Made by a program: the position numbers and the translations under genes. DNA of 64,000 nt from Torreya grandis (Eukaryota > Streptophyta > Pinopsida > Cupressales > Taxaceae): NCBI GenBank assembly GCA_037957365.1, contig JARHVA010004908.1:603501-667500 (forward strand). The letters are read 5' to 3'. Positions within the stretch are counted from its first letter, which is position 1, and each line of letters begins with the position of its first letter. The notes below the pieces were generated by a model that saw nothing but the letters and a program-made list of their open reading frames with translations, ran no database searches and had not been told where the DNA came from. This document shows positions 25,336 through 39,196 of the stretch, in pieces.

Positions 25336-27268
25336 AATACACTAAAATTAACATTTATTTATATAACAAGGCACTTGTGATCACCCTTTTTTCACACAAC
25401 CTATGATCAATTTAATGATTTGAAATGATTATCCATCTACTTCTAAACAAATGGCCCTCTCTCTTAGGGAAAATATTATTATAAATGTTACTATTACTCA
25501 TTTAAAATATCCTAAACTCATTAATTTATTGATTCAGACTTATAGTCTAGTTGTCTCTATTCCTAAAATGAAACTACTCCTTTAGGACAATCCCACACGT
25601 AGGCCATATCTGAAGCCACCGGTTTTGTCTTGTCAATTAATGACTAGTTTCCCAAATTTAAATTCATCCTAGTAGGTCATTTTTCATGTTTCATAAGCCC
25701 AAATTTATTAAATTATACCCATTTATTTACTAGATGACTAAAAGTCTCATATCATTGTAATACCTAGAATACCTAACGAACATTTAGAGGAAAGTACCTA
25801 TTATTACCAATTTTGACTCCCTATAGCCCAAAAAGCCCTGAGATAGGTTTTAATATAACAACAAGGTCACAAGTCATTTATTCAAGCACATAATCACATG
25901 AAGATTTCACCAACACATAGATTTAACTAATATTTTGCACACACCACTGTAGCATGGGAGAATTGCATGGAGTTTTATCCCTCTTAAACACTAAGTTACT
26001 ATAGTCCACTACACAAACATAAAATAATAGTATTTTCTCAGTTGATCATAGTTCATACTTATTATTTACTTTGAATGTATATTCAGATAGTACCACACCT
26101 TCAAACAATGGTGAAAGCTAATATTGTCCAAAGTAGTGTAATTTCATCCCATAAATAAAAAAACTAGTTTTTTATGTAATTTTTATAATCATACCCATTC
26201 TACATAATTGTTTTTAATAATTACCTAGAAATAGTGTTAGATTTATACATAAGTTATTATAGTTTTTGCTTGGATTATGGACATCATGCATAGCAAGTGT
26301 TCTAAAATTTACACATGTTTACTCAGATATTAAGTTGGTATTAGTAAAGTTATCAAAAGTAATATACTGAGATATAAAATTGGTGGCATGTGCATGGCAC
26401 ATGATCACTTTCTTGCTCAACTTTACACCAATTTCCATAGAAGGAATGAAAAATCATGTCATTCTCTATGTTGTAGACACCAGTCTTAGTTCATATTATT
26501 TTACACCAAGTATTTTACTAATTTTTCACAAATAGAAATATTATTCCATTTATATTATTTGATTAAACCTTTAGTACCAATTTTACACCAATTTTTCACC
26601 TTTTTTCACCAAAATCATCTATTAGGATTCATACAAGGATTCTAAGATATTATACTATGATGAGTTGTGTGATGATGAAGTCAAGTGCATCTTAATTTTT
26701 AATCACATTCTCTTACAAATGAGTATCATGTCATGCATATTCCAATCTAAATGTTTCAATAAATAATTCGCCAAGGGTTCCACCCTCTTTAGTCACCAAT
26801 TTTGCACTAGAATGATTTATTAGGATTCATAGAAGGATTCCAAGATATTGTAAATTAATGAGTTGTATAATGTTGTGCTCAAGTGAATCTTAAATTTTTA
26901 ATCACATTATGCTACTAGTGAGGATTGAGGTATTCACAATCCAATCCAAAATTTTCAAAAAATAATTATCCAAGGGTTCCACCCTCTCGAGTCATTGGTT
27001 TTGTACCAAAAAACATAGTGATTCATACACATGAAAAGGTGTATTCACCCCTTTTTATTTGATTTATAAGTTTCCTATCTTTACTTTTATATTTTTATAT
27101 TATGTAAGGACTAATTTATACATGTTTCATTTCAATTTTTCATGAAGCACACTTTAACATGTGATCTACATTCAAGATCATTCTTCATAGGTAAGCTCAA
27201 GTATAACATTTTTCCTTTTAATCTAGTACTTTTACTTTAATACATTACAAGAATAAAATGTAGGTAAA

Positions 27269-28508
27269 TGTAGACACTAAAATTAACATTTAATACTATA
27301 TCAATGCACTTGCAATAACTCCTTTTAACACAACCTATGTTTAATTCCATGGGTTTAAACTACTATTCCACTACTATATGGATGGCCCTATGTCTTAAGG
27401 AAATTTCCATTCTAAATGTTCATATTCCTCATTCCATGTAGTCTAAACCCATTTCTTGATTGATTTATGCTTACAATATAGATATTTCTATTCCTTAGAT
27501 GAAACGACTATTTCAAGACAATCACACATGCTAGTCATTTTTAAAGCCATTGATTTTGTCTTCTTGCCAATTAACAACTAGTTGCCCACATTCAAACTCA
27601 TCCCATTGGGTCATTATACATGTTTTTAAAGCCCAAATCAAGGAAATACTAAATGTTCCACTATATAAACACATTTTGTACCCATTTATTCACTAGATGA
27701 CTAAGAGACTTATATTATTGCAATCACCAAAATATCTAACTACACATTTCGAGTAAAGTACCTATTCTTACCAATTTTGAGTCTTTATAGCCCAAGAATC
27801 TTAGAGATAGGTTTAAATACAAAAACAATGTCACAAATAATTTTTTGAAGAACATAATCACATGAGTATTTCACCAACATATATCATTTCACCATTATTT
27901 TACACACACCATCATAGCATGGGAGAAATACGAGTTTTATCCTTTTTTTGTGTATTGGTATGTAGGAAGTGTTCAACACACAAGGCATTAAGGTAAAGGA
28001 AAACCTTATATCCTTTCCCATTTCCCCCATTTTAAAATATTTTTCCCTCTTGTCATTGATCTAGGGTTTGAGTGAATAATAAAGCACATATTAACTCTCA
28101 CAATGAAACAAAGGCATATGAATAGACACATAAGACCTACAAGATAAGGTGAATCTATCATAATTAAACATTAGTCAAAACCCCTAAAGGAAAAATCCAT
28201 TACCTGTAAATATTAATGTAAGTTAGCCAAGTCCAAATAATGCATCATTCTCCCATGATAATGTGGATCCATGTTCCTAATTCATGTAACCTCACATAGT
28301 CACATAGCCAATTTACAGTTATTGCTTTAGTCATATAGACCCGAATCCTACTAAGTCATTTATCTTTCATTAATTTCCCATTTTAACACATTTCTAAAAA
28401 TATTAACATGTAAATTAGTTTGTCTAATTATTTTAAATATTATTCTTTCTAATTTACTCAGTAGTTTATCCTAATTAGATTAACCCCTTAATCCAAATTT
28501 ATATAACA
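27269..28508 (+). repeat. 3' LTR of gypsy element A
   Basis: The 1240-bp repeat begins TGTAGACACTAAAATTAACA and ends TATAACA. It aligns over its whole length with 6298-7528, including GTGTATTGGTATGTA near 27950, TAGCCAAGTCCAAATAAT near 28216 and TTAACCCCTTAATCC near 28480. Confidence 0.8.
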
Positions 28509-29689
28509 TAAAAATAAAGAGTACATGTTTTGAATTAAATTTTGTCATCTATCATGATTCTTTTCATTTATTTTCCTTTCATAAATTCACTAATGACCAA
28601 AGGTTTTGTATGTAAAGAATGAGTTAGTTTAATATCATTTATAAATAATATTGTAACATATTTATGGTTAAGCTGATCTAATTTAAAATATGAAATGTCA
28701 TGTTGTATAGATCACTCTACATTTTAAGTTTTAATTTTTATTTATGGTTATATGTGTATGTTAAGCTCAATATCACCACTAGAAATAAGATCTTTAACTC
28801 TTTATTTAAAATAAAAGTGCATATCTGTTATATTATTGATGGTTATATGGTAATCACAAAAGGTATTTTCATGATATGTTCATGGAAAATGAGGCCAATT
28901 ATAATGCCTAATATAATGTTAAATAATTATGTTATTATTAGGTAACTTTTTCAACATTATGTTTTGACTATTCTTGAGCTTTATAAATTTTTGTGATTGA
29001 TGTATAAATTTGTTTAGGATTATTATTTATTATTACATGGATAATTTTGAGACTTTTATTATGATGAATAGAAAAAAAAATCGTGTGAATAAATATTCTC
29101 ATATCTAAGTCTATGTGATTTAAAATTTTCATCCTCAAATGTTGAGACCTCATAAAAAATATGACTAGAAGATTTTTTGGCATGGAAAAGTAATATATCC
29201 TTGAGAGGAGGGAAAAGACTTATATTAAATATTTATTATTTATATATATTCATTTATTGATATATCAAAAAATGAATGTTACACTTAATAATGAATAGGC
29301 TCATATTTAGCTTGATGGAATATTGGAACACACTAAAATGTGACATGTGGTCCCTTATTATTAATAAGTGTGATATGAAAGCCTCTTTAAAATTAAGTAA
29401 TGTATATAGGGAAACACCAAGTATAGTAATAAACTAATATAAATCATGGCCGTTAGCTTATAAGAATTGTTTAAAGTAACATTATATAATTACCACCATA
29501 TTTCCCAAAGAGAAGTACCAAAGTACTTAATATGTAAGGATATCCATACCAATCAAACAATAAAAACTTATGAATAGTAAAGAAATGTTAGATAGGAGAA
29601 TAAATAATATTATTCATGATAGGTTGAACACATATAGAAATAAAATCAATCCCATAATTGGATTCAATGATTTCCAAAGATAAAATCTT
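28509..29689. other. AT-rich unassigned DNA
   Basis: Nothing recognisable. ORFs at 28700-28945 (+) and 28968-29183 (-) have no known motif. The stretch may be part of the interior of the old minus-strand element proposed for 4940-48735. Confidence 0.4.
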
Positions 29690-30420
29690 GTACTTGTCTT
29701 TGTAATTCTCCTATTACATGAATCATAATAACAATATCATGGGTTAGCATAATTTAACTATAAATGGGTTCACTCAAGGGTCTTATATTATTATTAGTTT
29801 TAAACATAGGATCATTAGATATAGAAAAATAAAAATCATTATAAAGTATAGGATAATCATATGAAATATTTTAACTAGTTACTTATTTCAACATTTCCAT
29901 AATTTGAGCAATATGATAAGAGTCTTCCATAGAATACACTCCAATATTTTCAATAAAATAGTGACTATGTTGTTCATTAATTTCCTTATTATTTTATTAT
30001 TCAAATACATCATTATAAATATGGGCATTCAAGGAAGGAGGAAAATAATTTCATTCAGAAATCATCTTCAATATTTTCAGTCAAGGAAAAAGGAAGGAGA
30101 CAATCATTTTCATCATTGACATCATTTTCAACATTTATATTTGGAGGAAGACAAGGATTATACTCATTTTCATAATTGGAATTGATTATAAATGTGTGAA
30201 TTTAAATAAAGAGTATTAACATAATAATTTCCAACATTTTAATTTACATAGGAATAAAAATTGTATTCCATACATTGAGAATTAAAATGAAATTTCTCTA
30301 GACTATTTTTCTTAAGCCTAACATCTATTTCCTTAGTAAATAGTTTATGTATATTAAAAATTTATTGAGAAATGTATCAAATTTTCATGAATTTATATAA
30401 AATTAAATGTATTCATGATT
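29690..30420 (-). pseudogene. Unidentified minus-strand coding relic, gag/spacer-like
   Basis: Read on the minus strand from about 30340 downwards, the sequence gives LFTKEIDVRLKKNSLEKFHF, then after a frameshift CLPPNINVENDVNDENDCLL near 30120, then EINEQHSHYFIENIGVYSME near 29970 and IGELQRQVQDFIFGNH near 29690. Stops are few for random AT-rich DNA and the composition is protein-like (acidic, Asn/Glu-rich). No catalytic motif is visible. It resembles the low-complexity spacers between gag and pol in gypsy elements. The strand agrees with the splice-donor-like sites in the flanking 1.2-kb repeats. I cannot assign a function. Confidence 0.4.
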
Positions 30421-33400
30421 TTTTTTTCATAATATATTTTTCACAAGTGCTTGGCTTTGTAGGATGTTTCACATGTTGGTTGTGCAAGATAAGATGGTTG
30501 CATAGTCTTATGGGGAGATTAGTTTTGGTATTTACACAAGGATTTTAATGTGTGAAGATGATGAAAAATATACATAGTGCATTAAATTTAGTTATATATC
30601 ACTAAAGAATATTTAAAACTGGTGATTAGTGGTTGAGTTGCATTAAAGTGTTATAAAGCATTGCTCAACATGAATAATAATGACAAGATATCATAGGTTA
30701 TTTTTTACACTTGTGTAAATAGATTTTTTAGATTGAAGAGGTGTTAAAATGTTTTGGTGGTAGTATGTAATGTATCTATTATGTATCATCACAGATTTAT
30801 CACTCAAAATAATAGTTGGTATATGCAGATTATTCTGTAGTGTAGACATTGAAAGTGAAGTGTATGTTATAGGACATTTTTATTCAAAGGAATAAGTAGA
30901 GACCAAATATTAAATTTACATATGACATGTGTAACAAAGTTTGTTGAATTTTTAATAAAAATGGTCAACTGTGTGCATTATAATATAAAATAACATGTTG
31001 TATAAAGGTTACATTACCTTGTGATTTGATCATAGTATTGTTAGACATCCAATTTGTATTATAGTTTAAGAACGTTATTGTGAAAGCTTTTATACCAACA
31101 AAAGGTATTCCTAGATGAAATAATTAGTGTTTGTGTGTTTTTTTCATATTTTATGCTTGTGTAATATTGACATTATGTAAAATCTCCTATGGTTTTTTAT
31201 TATGATACAACCTTATTCCTTACAAAATTAGCATTCCATACTCTTGGGGGTTAAAATAAAGATAAACAACACCAAAGACATTCATATCATTTGAATTTTT
31301 TTATAGAGTTGAAATTTAAATGTCTTAGTTTTAAATTTATAACATCCTCACCATCATAATAAAAATGTATATCATAATTTGAATCATCATTACTATCATT
31401 TATAATAACATTAAAAAAAGTTACAACTTTCATATAAACACTTGAAACATCCAAAAATCAAGCCATCCCATGTAAAGTGGAGTTCAAAATCTATGCATAA
31501 TAACCTAGAGTTAATTATATCATGATAAAGTACAAATCTATAAAATAAATCAAATCTAAAACAAAATAAAACCATTGAGGGAAAGAGAACATGAAATATT
31601 AGGGTTGATATGTTTGAAAATGGAGGGGTTTACCAAAATGTTTTATAAAAATGTGGCTCAAGGGATCACAATATTATAAAATAAGGGAAGAAAATGGGAA
31701 TCATGAAAATACAATAAATTATATTTTTTATACTTCCATAATGTATTAAAATTAAGAATTGTAAGCGTGAGCAATTGATAAATTTGTTAAATTAGATAAG
31801 ATATGGATAAAGAGAGATCTTTACCTCAATCTAAATTGTATGGGCTCTGAAAATAAATTTCAATGTCAAAAAATAGGCGTTGATACTACGTTGACTAAAA
31901 ACCTAAATTAATATTACGTTTCTAATGATGACTAAAATTGACCACCACTAATTATAGATTGACCATAATCATATGATTGATTATGGTAAGTTATGGCTGA
32001 TTTTGAAAAGTAGTTATGATTTTGGTCATATTGATCCCAAGCATATGATTTTTTTTAGATGTTTCAATAGTAATAGAGGTATAGGAATATATTTTTTCTT
32101 GGAATAATTATTGTGCATAGTCCTCTAAAATACTTCTCATTTAATTTAACCTTAGTTATATAAAATGTCCCAATAATTTGGAAAATGTATAAGATTAGTG
32201 GCACTGACCTGCTTGAGGGTTAAAAATACATATATCACACACTCAAAATCAAGACTCAAGTATTTATATTCATGTGAGTGACCCAACCCAAGTGCTGGAT
32301 ATTACACCACCTTGTCTCCTTATATAATCAATGATAAATCTATATGCTCATTAATTCAAACTTTTTTTGGTACAAGTATGTAGCCATAGACTCCAATCAA
32401 TAGAAATGGGAATATAATAAAAAAATTATCAAGATGTAGGATCTTTAACAAGTGTGGAAAATATATACTTAATTTAATTTATGATTAAATGGATTAGGGT
32501 ACATGTGTTTATATATGAGTTTTTAAATTCAAATTTGGACACATTTATGCATAGATCAACCATGAAAAATAGTGAGAACCAATAGATACAGCAAAGTAAA
32601 TTAGCACAAGTCACAAATAATCCATAAAAAATTGACCAAAATTATCCATCATTGATTATGGTCAAACTAAAATTGGTCATCATAATTATGGAAAGAGAAA
32701 AAACATAGGACAATATTTTGGGCATTTTAGGAGCATCCATGGTCATATTAGGTAAAATAAATAGTAGATACATAGGTTTTAGGTATTGTATATTGAATGA
32801 AAAAAATATGATTGACCAAATTGAACATAAAATTAGGTTACAAGAAAAAATGAAGTTAACATAAAAGATTGCAAGGCCCAACACAAAGGGAAAGTGTACT
32901 AAAAAGAGATAAAGGTATAAAAATGAGCCAAATTAAAAAAATAATATAAATAAATTATGAACACATGAATTATACCAAAAATAAGTGTTTATAGCAATAT
33001 TCTTAACCCCTTCCCTAAATAAATAAAAAAGAGACAAAATATCATACCATTGGGGATAAATTATTGAGGGAAGTCTAAAAATATGCTCCTCATCTAATGT
33101 GTTATCCTTTTAACTCATGAAAACCCACAAATGGAGGCTTAAAATTTGTAATAGTTTTGATACTTTATAAAATTATATAGCACAAAATAAGGACACTTGT
33201 GAATTTTATCTTAAGAGTATGGTGTGATATAGTAATCCCTCTCATCCCCCATGCCCTCCCCTCACTTCCCCTTCAAAATAAATGAAAGTAATCATACAAA
33301 AAAAATTCTTCATACAATTGGGAAGTGGTATTAGATATAAATTACACCTAATTAACTTTTTGTAATTATTGATTATTCTAAACATTTCTTAAATAAAATG

Positions 33401-33591
33401 ATCATTTGATATGGGGATTAATTTTAGAAGTTTCCTTACCATAAATATTACCTAATATATTTATTTTTAAAGTGATTATATTTATTACTTAATAGATTCA
33501 TTAATAAAATAAAGCTTACAATAAATATGACCTAAGTCAAGCATTCAAGGATCTTCCATTTTATAGTATTTTATTGAATACCTTATAAATA
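30421..33591. other. AT-rich unassigned DNA
   Basis: No recognisable domain on either strand. A 9-bp inverted repeat (CCATAATCA / TGATTATGG) lies at 31963-31986. Words related to the small repeat at 53.3-53.6 kb occur near 33070-33125. The minus-strand ORF at 32642-32884 has no motif. Confidence 0.45.
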
Positions 33592-36500
33592 TGAGAATCG
33601 TTATCAATCTAAAGAGCACCCTATTTGAATGTGTGAAATAAAACATTCTCTTAAACTGATATAATGGGATATTATTAGATATTTTGTGACTCTAAATTGA
33701 GAATAACCTCCAAAGAGTGTTGGTTTCCTTGGATCTATCACTTAAAACTAATTATATGCTTAGAAAAGGGAGAGAAATTGATAGAAAGCTCATAAAAATA
33801 TGTAAAGATAGGTGATGAACCAGTGTTTTAAACACTTAAAATTGCACATAAAACACTATATAGCACATTAAAACCTAAAAATATCACTTCACTCACACTT
33901 TGATCAACTTTCACATAACTATTTTAGAAAAAAGAATTAACTAGCTATCAATTAGGCATGGGAGGGCAGATTTAAGATATTTTCCACTTACAAACCAATA
34001 AATAAACTATATATGGAACTTATAATTACCTATTAAAACTAAAATATACTTCATGAAGGTGATAAAACTTATATAGAGGCAAAGGAAAGCATACATTCAC
34101 TTAACTACATCGATGAATTCATATGACACTTCAATTTAGTTTGCAAATGAAGGAATTTAGTTTTTGTTACATCAAATAGGTGTTGACATAAAAAATTGGC
34201 ATATCCTAGGCATTCCAAAAGCATAAGTCCATATATTATTGAAAAATATAATCTATGTGAAGCGAGTGAGTAAGGAGGAGGGGAATACTATGTAAACTAG
34301 TCATCAATGCCCTCACTTATATCTCTAAGTACCTCTAAAATTATTCTTGATTTCAAAAATCATGAAAATTTTCAATTATCACGTGAATACTCATGAAATG
34401 AGGTATTAAAATCATGAGATTGGTGTAGGAGTCTTTTGAGGAGTACACTTGCATGTTGAAGGAGCCAAATAGGCCTAATTGGGTAGAAAAGTCACCAGTT
34501 AAAGCCTCAAATATCTCCAAGATTCTCTCTCCAAGGATGAATTGTAATTGTATCACTAAGTCTTCTCAAAAATTATTCTTGAATGCTCATGAATTTTTTA
34601 TTAAAGCTAGAGTCAACATATCTTCTTGTAGGTGCATGAAAATAGTCCTTATTTGGCATTACAAACCTCCTGGAGTCTTCAAATTAGAAATAAATTATAA
34701 TTTATTCATTTTTAAATCTTTGAAAACACCATTGGAGATCTGAAAAACTCACACAAGTGTAAGAAATAACCATAATCCTACATCTTTTTCTTGGCGCCTT
34801 CATCTTGCTCATGCTTGTGGACTTGCTTGATATCCTAGGATCAATTTTAACCATCCTTGTCCACATGAGGAATTTATCATATTTAAAATCATCTTAGAAT
34901 ATCTTAATATTTCCCATATACCTCTTCCAAACATTATCAAGCTCCACATTTCATGAATTTGTTTGCCACTACCTTCTTTTGGATTTTACACTCCTCTATG
35001 GTAAATATGTATAGGTGATGATGAAAGAAAAAAACATGAAAAGGATATATCAAGAGTGTAAAACTATTTTCAAGAGGTATTAATGCAATTTTAGGGTATT
35101 TGAAGTCATTAGAAGAGGTTTTGGGCAAATAGCTCTCTTAGAAGTGTTTTAGAAGAGTTTTAAGCATGTAACTTCTTAGTGATCATTAATAAAGTACAAA
35201 AAATCCAATCTTCTATATCCACCACTAAAATTTATTGAATTTATGAATCCTATAACCCTTAGGATAATTCATCCCCATTAATATTCTTCTAGTTGTAATG
35301 AGCACAAGAAAGTGCTAGCTGGTTTGAAAATATGCCATCTAGAGAGGGTTTGCTTCTGAGTAATGGTTCATAGCTCTTAGGTCCTTAATTGGAAAAAAAA
35401 TTGAACTAATTACAAGATAACTCAATCACCTAAATCTTATTAAGATAATTTTTCCCTTGAATTGTCTCATGGAATATCCAAACATGTTTTTAAACACCTT
35501 TTTTCTATGTCCACAATTTGGGAGGATGAGTAGGCTTTTTGGTCAAAATGACAATTTCATGGGCATGTGAACATTTTTTAAGATCTAAAGAGGTGGTATA
35601 AGTCTCAAAAAACATTTGAAAATATTTACTTATCCTTCATTCATTATTTCACCCTACCTTTCATGTTAAAACCATAAAATTGGTGCATTTGGGGCATCCA
35701 TACAACTGATGTAAGCATATGATTGCATGATGAGAGGCCTGAGAGAGTCCTTAGTAAGTTAAAATTATCTTATTAGGTTAAAATAATCCCCTCATTAAAT
35801 GGATGACCTAGGATTTTATCTTGATATAACTTTTATATCTTGATACAACTTCTATTATCTTAGCTATAGCTTCTTAAGGAAAGGATGTAGTTTACTATTG
35901 AAACTCTCTCCTTTGAACTCACACAAACCCTTGAATATGGATTTGAGAGTTTGAAATAATTTTTTGGATTGATCTTATAGCCATCATGAATTCAAAATTT
36001 CCACTAGTTTCTTTCACATCCTAACTATATCTCCATCCATACTATATCTCCATCCATCACACTTATTTACTTGATTGTAAGCTATCAAACTGACAGACTA
36101 TATGTCATATTTGTGATACTTTTAAGAGTAATGAAAATAAGGAATATTACTATAATTTTTGTCCTTGAGTCTCATTAAACTCCTCTTTTAACTTCTCCAT
36201 CACATCATTTTCATGAAGTGTTTCCCAATCTAAGCTTCATATTTAGACCTCTTTAAACACACTTCTTTCATTCTAGTTTAGTATGGATTAACTATGTAAA
36301 ATAGTGACTGTAGGTTACCCATTACAAGGTGATGATGATGATCTTTGACCTAGGATTCATGTCCATAAGCTTGAATATCCTTCAAAAGTCACTATACTTT
36401 CAAATTCTTGATAATTTAGGGAGAGGTCTGAGTTCTCCTTATTGACTGTAGATGCATATGAGATAGCTATAAGACTATTGAATTTAGGCCTATAGGATCA

Positions 36501-38572
36501 TAAAAACATCAAAACCCATTATATGGCTACCTCTTTGATTTTACATGACTTATATGGGAACATGAAATGATTGAGAAGATTCTCATTGATTTCTCAACCT
36601 CAATAATGCCTTAATGTCATGCCAACACCATATGGGCTATATTTTAAAACTGTAGATGTACCTTTAGTATCATTTTTATAGACTTAGACTGTATATGCCC
36701 ATAAATAAGGTTTGACACCTGATTTGACCCTTCTTTTTCTTATTTATTATAATTTATGAAATTAATTTCATAGACCATATGGATGAACCTTACTGTCACT
36801 TCTTGACTTAATCTTTCCATGGACTTTGACTATGTTCTTTTATTATAGGTAACCATGTTTTCATAGTGTCAATCTTCAGGATCAAGACACCTACTTACTA
36901 TGACTACCTTTCATCCATTTATGAATTTCTTGATCTCCTCATATCATGATTTATTTTTGGTTTACCTCACCCTATTTCTTCATTGAACTTCATATCTAAC
37001 CCTTGACTATTTGATACTCTTATAACACTATGTTATTAGCTATTCATGATGCTTTGATTGGCCTATCCCCATTTTGACCATGCTTTTTAAGGTGTCTCCT
37101 TATAAACCTAAATATTTTGAGATAAAACTAGGTCATATAGATGGGTTTGAGGGTGATATGATATGAATGGAGAATGGAAACATGATGGAGGGTGAAAAAT
37201 GAATAAGAACACTGTGAAAATGGTTGTGTTTAGACAATGGTATGAGGTGGAGGTGAGAAATAATCCCTTGAAATCATGCTAATACCATGGTGAATATTAA
37301 AATAAAATCATATAAACATGATAATCACACAACCTAAATTTGGTAACCATTAGAGGAGGGATACATGCCATACATGAAACCTAGTACTTTGCTAAAACCT
37401 CAAACTATGCAAAGAAACCTTGAAGAATGCTAAACTAGGCATCTTGAGACACTTTGAGAGCATGTGAATGGTATTATTTTACATTAAATATTATAAAACC
37501 TTTATAATATTTAATAATTCATATGAGAACATGGTGAAGACCTTAAAAACACAAATTCAAGCAAAATTGAGGCTACCTTCTTTTTCCATGATCGTACAAT
37601 TTTTTCTCTTAGGCATGTCATACTGAAAATTTGATTGGATATTTTTAATTTATATATTTTAAATTTAAATGAATTAATAATATCTGAAGGAGGCCATGGA
37701 AATAAATATTAAGTCCCCAATATTCTGTAACAACTTGAATTTTATTAAAACTCAGCCCACGTGAGGAGAAATTGAGAAAAACCGGTTGCTTTTTTGGTTG
37801 CAAGACTATAGAAATTGACCGATATTCAAATGGATGGTTCATGATAATGGATAATCCATTTCAAAAACCACCTAATCCATGAGTAATCCATCTGAGTTTA
37901 GTTTTTACATTCAAAAACTTAGTCCTATCCCTTTCTCCAGTAGACCATACCATCCTCAAACCTATAAGTAAGGTACTATGTGAAGAGAAGGAAAGTGCCT
38001 ATAATGGAATGGTTTTGGGATTATAGGTCTTAAAACTACCTAAAATTAATACTAAATATCCACCATGACATTTTATTAAAATTACCTTCTACTTCTATAT
38101 GGAATCCATATAGAATTCGTACATTTTGCTAAAATATGAAGGAAATAGTCTAATTTTGGCCTGTTAAAGCCAACACAAATCTTCCACCACCAAAATCATG
38201 CATGAAGAATATTTAAGTAAGATTTTTTTCATGTTTTAACACTAATTTTGAACTTTTACATGCTTTTAAGCCAATAAATTGGTATGCGTGAGCTAGAGAA
38301 GGGCCTTTTAGGGCTTATACTAGCATTTAAACACCTTTTCAAGTTATAAAACCTTGGAATTAAGATATAATCATATTTTTAAACATATTTAAAGTTATTT
38401 TGAAAATATTAATTCCCTTTTAATCTTGAATTTTGACATTTAAAACCAAAAATTGCTCTTTTAGGCCAAAAATATAGCTATTTGACTAACTCAACAATGT
38501 TGCTAACAGGATTAGGAAAAGATTCAAATTATGGGGGTTAGAATTTGGCTTTGAAAGGCAAAATTACCAATA
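33592..38572 (-). repeat. LARD LTR, left copy (3' LTR in element orientation)
   Basis: 4981 bp. Anchors shared with the other copy include TATCAATCTAAAGAG near 33602/41152, TGTTGACATA near 34182/41733, GTCACCAGTTAAAGCC-like text near 34489/42045, GAGCACAAGAA near 35299/42849, TGGATGACCTAGGATT near 35800/43350, TAGTATGGAT near 36281/43794, TGGTAACCA near 37340/44850 and GTGAGCTAGAGAAGGGCCTTTT near 38287/45786. ORFs inside (34453-34743 and others) are not conserved between copies and are not called. Confidence 0.85.
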
Positions 38573-38586
38573 TTTTTTGGTAATTT
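38561..38586. repeat. Inverted repeat at the inner edge of the left LARD LTR
   Basis: AAATTACCAA and TTGGTAATTT face each other across a 6-base spacer, forming a perfect 10-bp stem across the LTR/interior boundary. The outer end of the other LTR (46061-46086) has the first arm only. Confidence 0.8.
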
Positions 38587-39196
38587 ATTTTATTTATTTC
38601 TTTATAATTATAAATAACCCTATACTTTTCTCCTTCTTATCCATGAAAACTAATCTAAAACCTTCATAAAAGATTAACTAGGAATGCCCAATGCCATAGA
38701 AGGTCTAAAAATAGAATAACCACCATCCACATGCTAAAGGCCAGCATTAATAATATGTGAAAAATAACTTGGAGGAATAGTCAAAACTAGAAGACTAGCC
38801 AATAAAAGGGTAGCTATTTAGTGAAATTAAAATTGAAGGATGTGTTTCAAACACTTATAAAAAAGAATAAAACTATATAAGGAAGTATATTATGTAAAAT
38901 TAATGCTAATGATTTCACTTCCATAATGAGATGGAGAATGATATATCACATGTTCCCTTGCAATTCTGGTGGTTGAGGAATCAAGTCTCTTCTTTACCAA
39001 CTCCTTTGGCATACTCATATATGGAATAGTAGGAGAAAATTAACCTCCAATGTAAACATACTCACTTAGTGGATATTCCTCTTTGTAAATATCCAACTAA
39101 AATAAGTGCCTCAAAGGACACCCTCTTAGAATGGCAATCTTACTAGTAGCCACTAGCTTAGATTCAAGCTCCATTCGTTCATAATCTGGATAATTA

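Larger units (their letters stand above)
22073..27940 (+). repeat. Tandem array, three copies of a unit of about 1.95 kb
   Basis: Copies start near 22073, 24012 and 25973. Landmarks recur at matching intervals: AATAATAGTATTTT near 22125, 24061 and 26025; ATAGTGTCAAATTTAT near 22330 and 24268, with a variant near 26230; the LTR-start word AGACACTAAAATT near 23347 and 27271, with CACTAAAATT near 25340; CATAGCAT(A/G)(T/G)G near 23988, 25950 and 27914. Each unit joins about 1.27 kb of 3' UTR, a polypurine tract and about 0.65 kb of the LTR start. The third copy runs on into the complete 3' LTR. Within each unit is a direct repeat of about 195 bp (near 22697/22890, 24641/24840, 26607/26805). Hypervariable tandem repeats in 3' UTRs are known in Tat and Ogre elements; here the unit includes LTR sequence as well. 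Confidence 0.85.

Noticed and set aside
22073..27940. Centromeric or classical satellite, or a CRISPR-like array
   Set aside because: Units are long (1.95 kb), few and contain LTR and polypurine sequence; there are no short repeats with regular unique spacers.
31963..31986. 9-bp inverted repeat as a terminator or MITE end
   Set aside because: Short AT-rich palindromes are expected by chance here, and no target duplication or paired end was found.
34453..34743. 96-codon ORF in the LARD LTR, with an antisense ORF at 34353-34556
   Set aside because: The matching region of the other LTR (about 42000-42290) is not open, so there is no sign of coding constraint.
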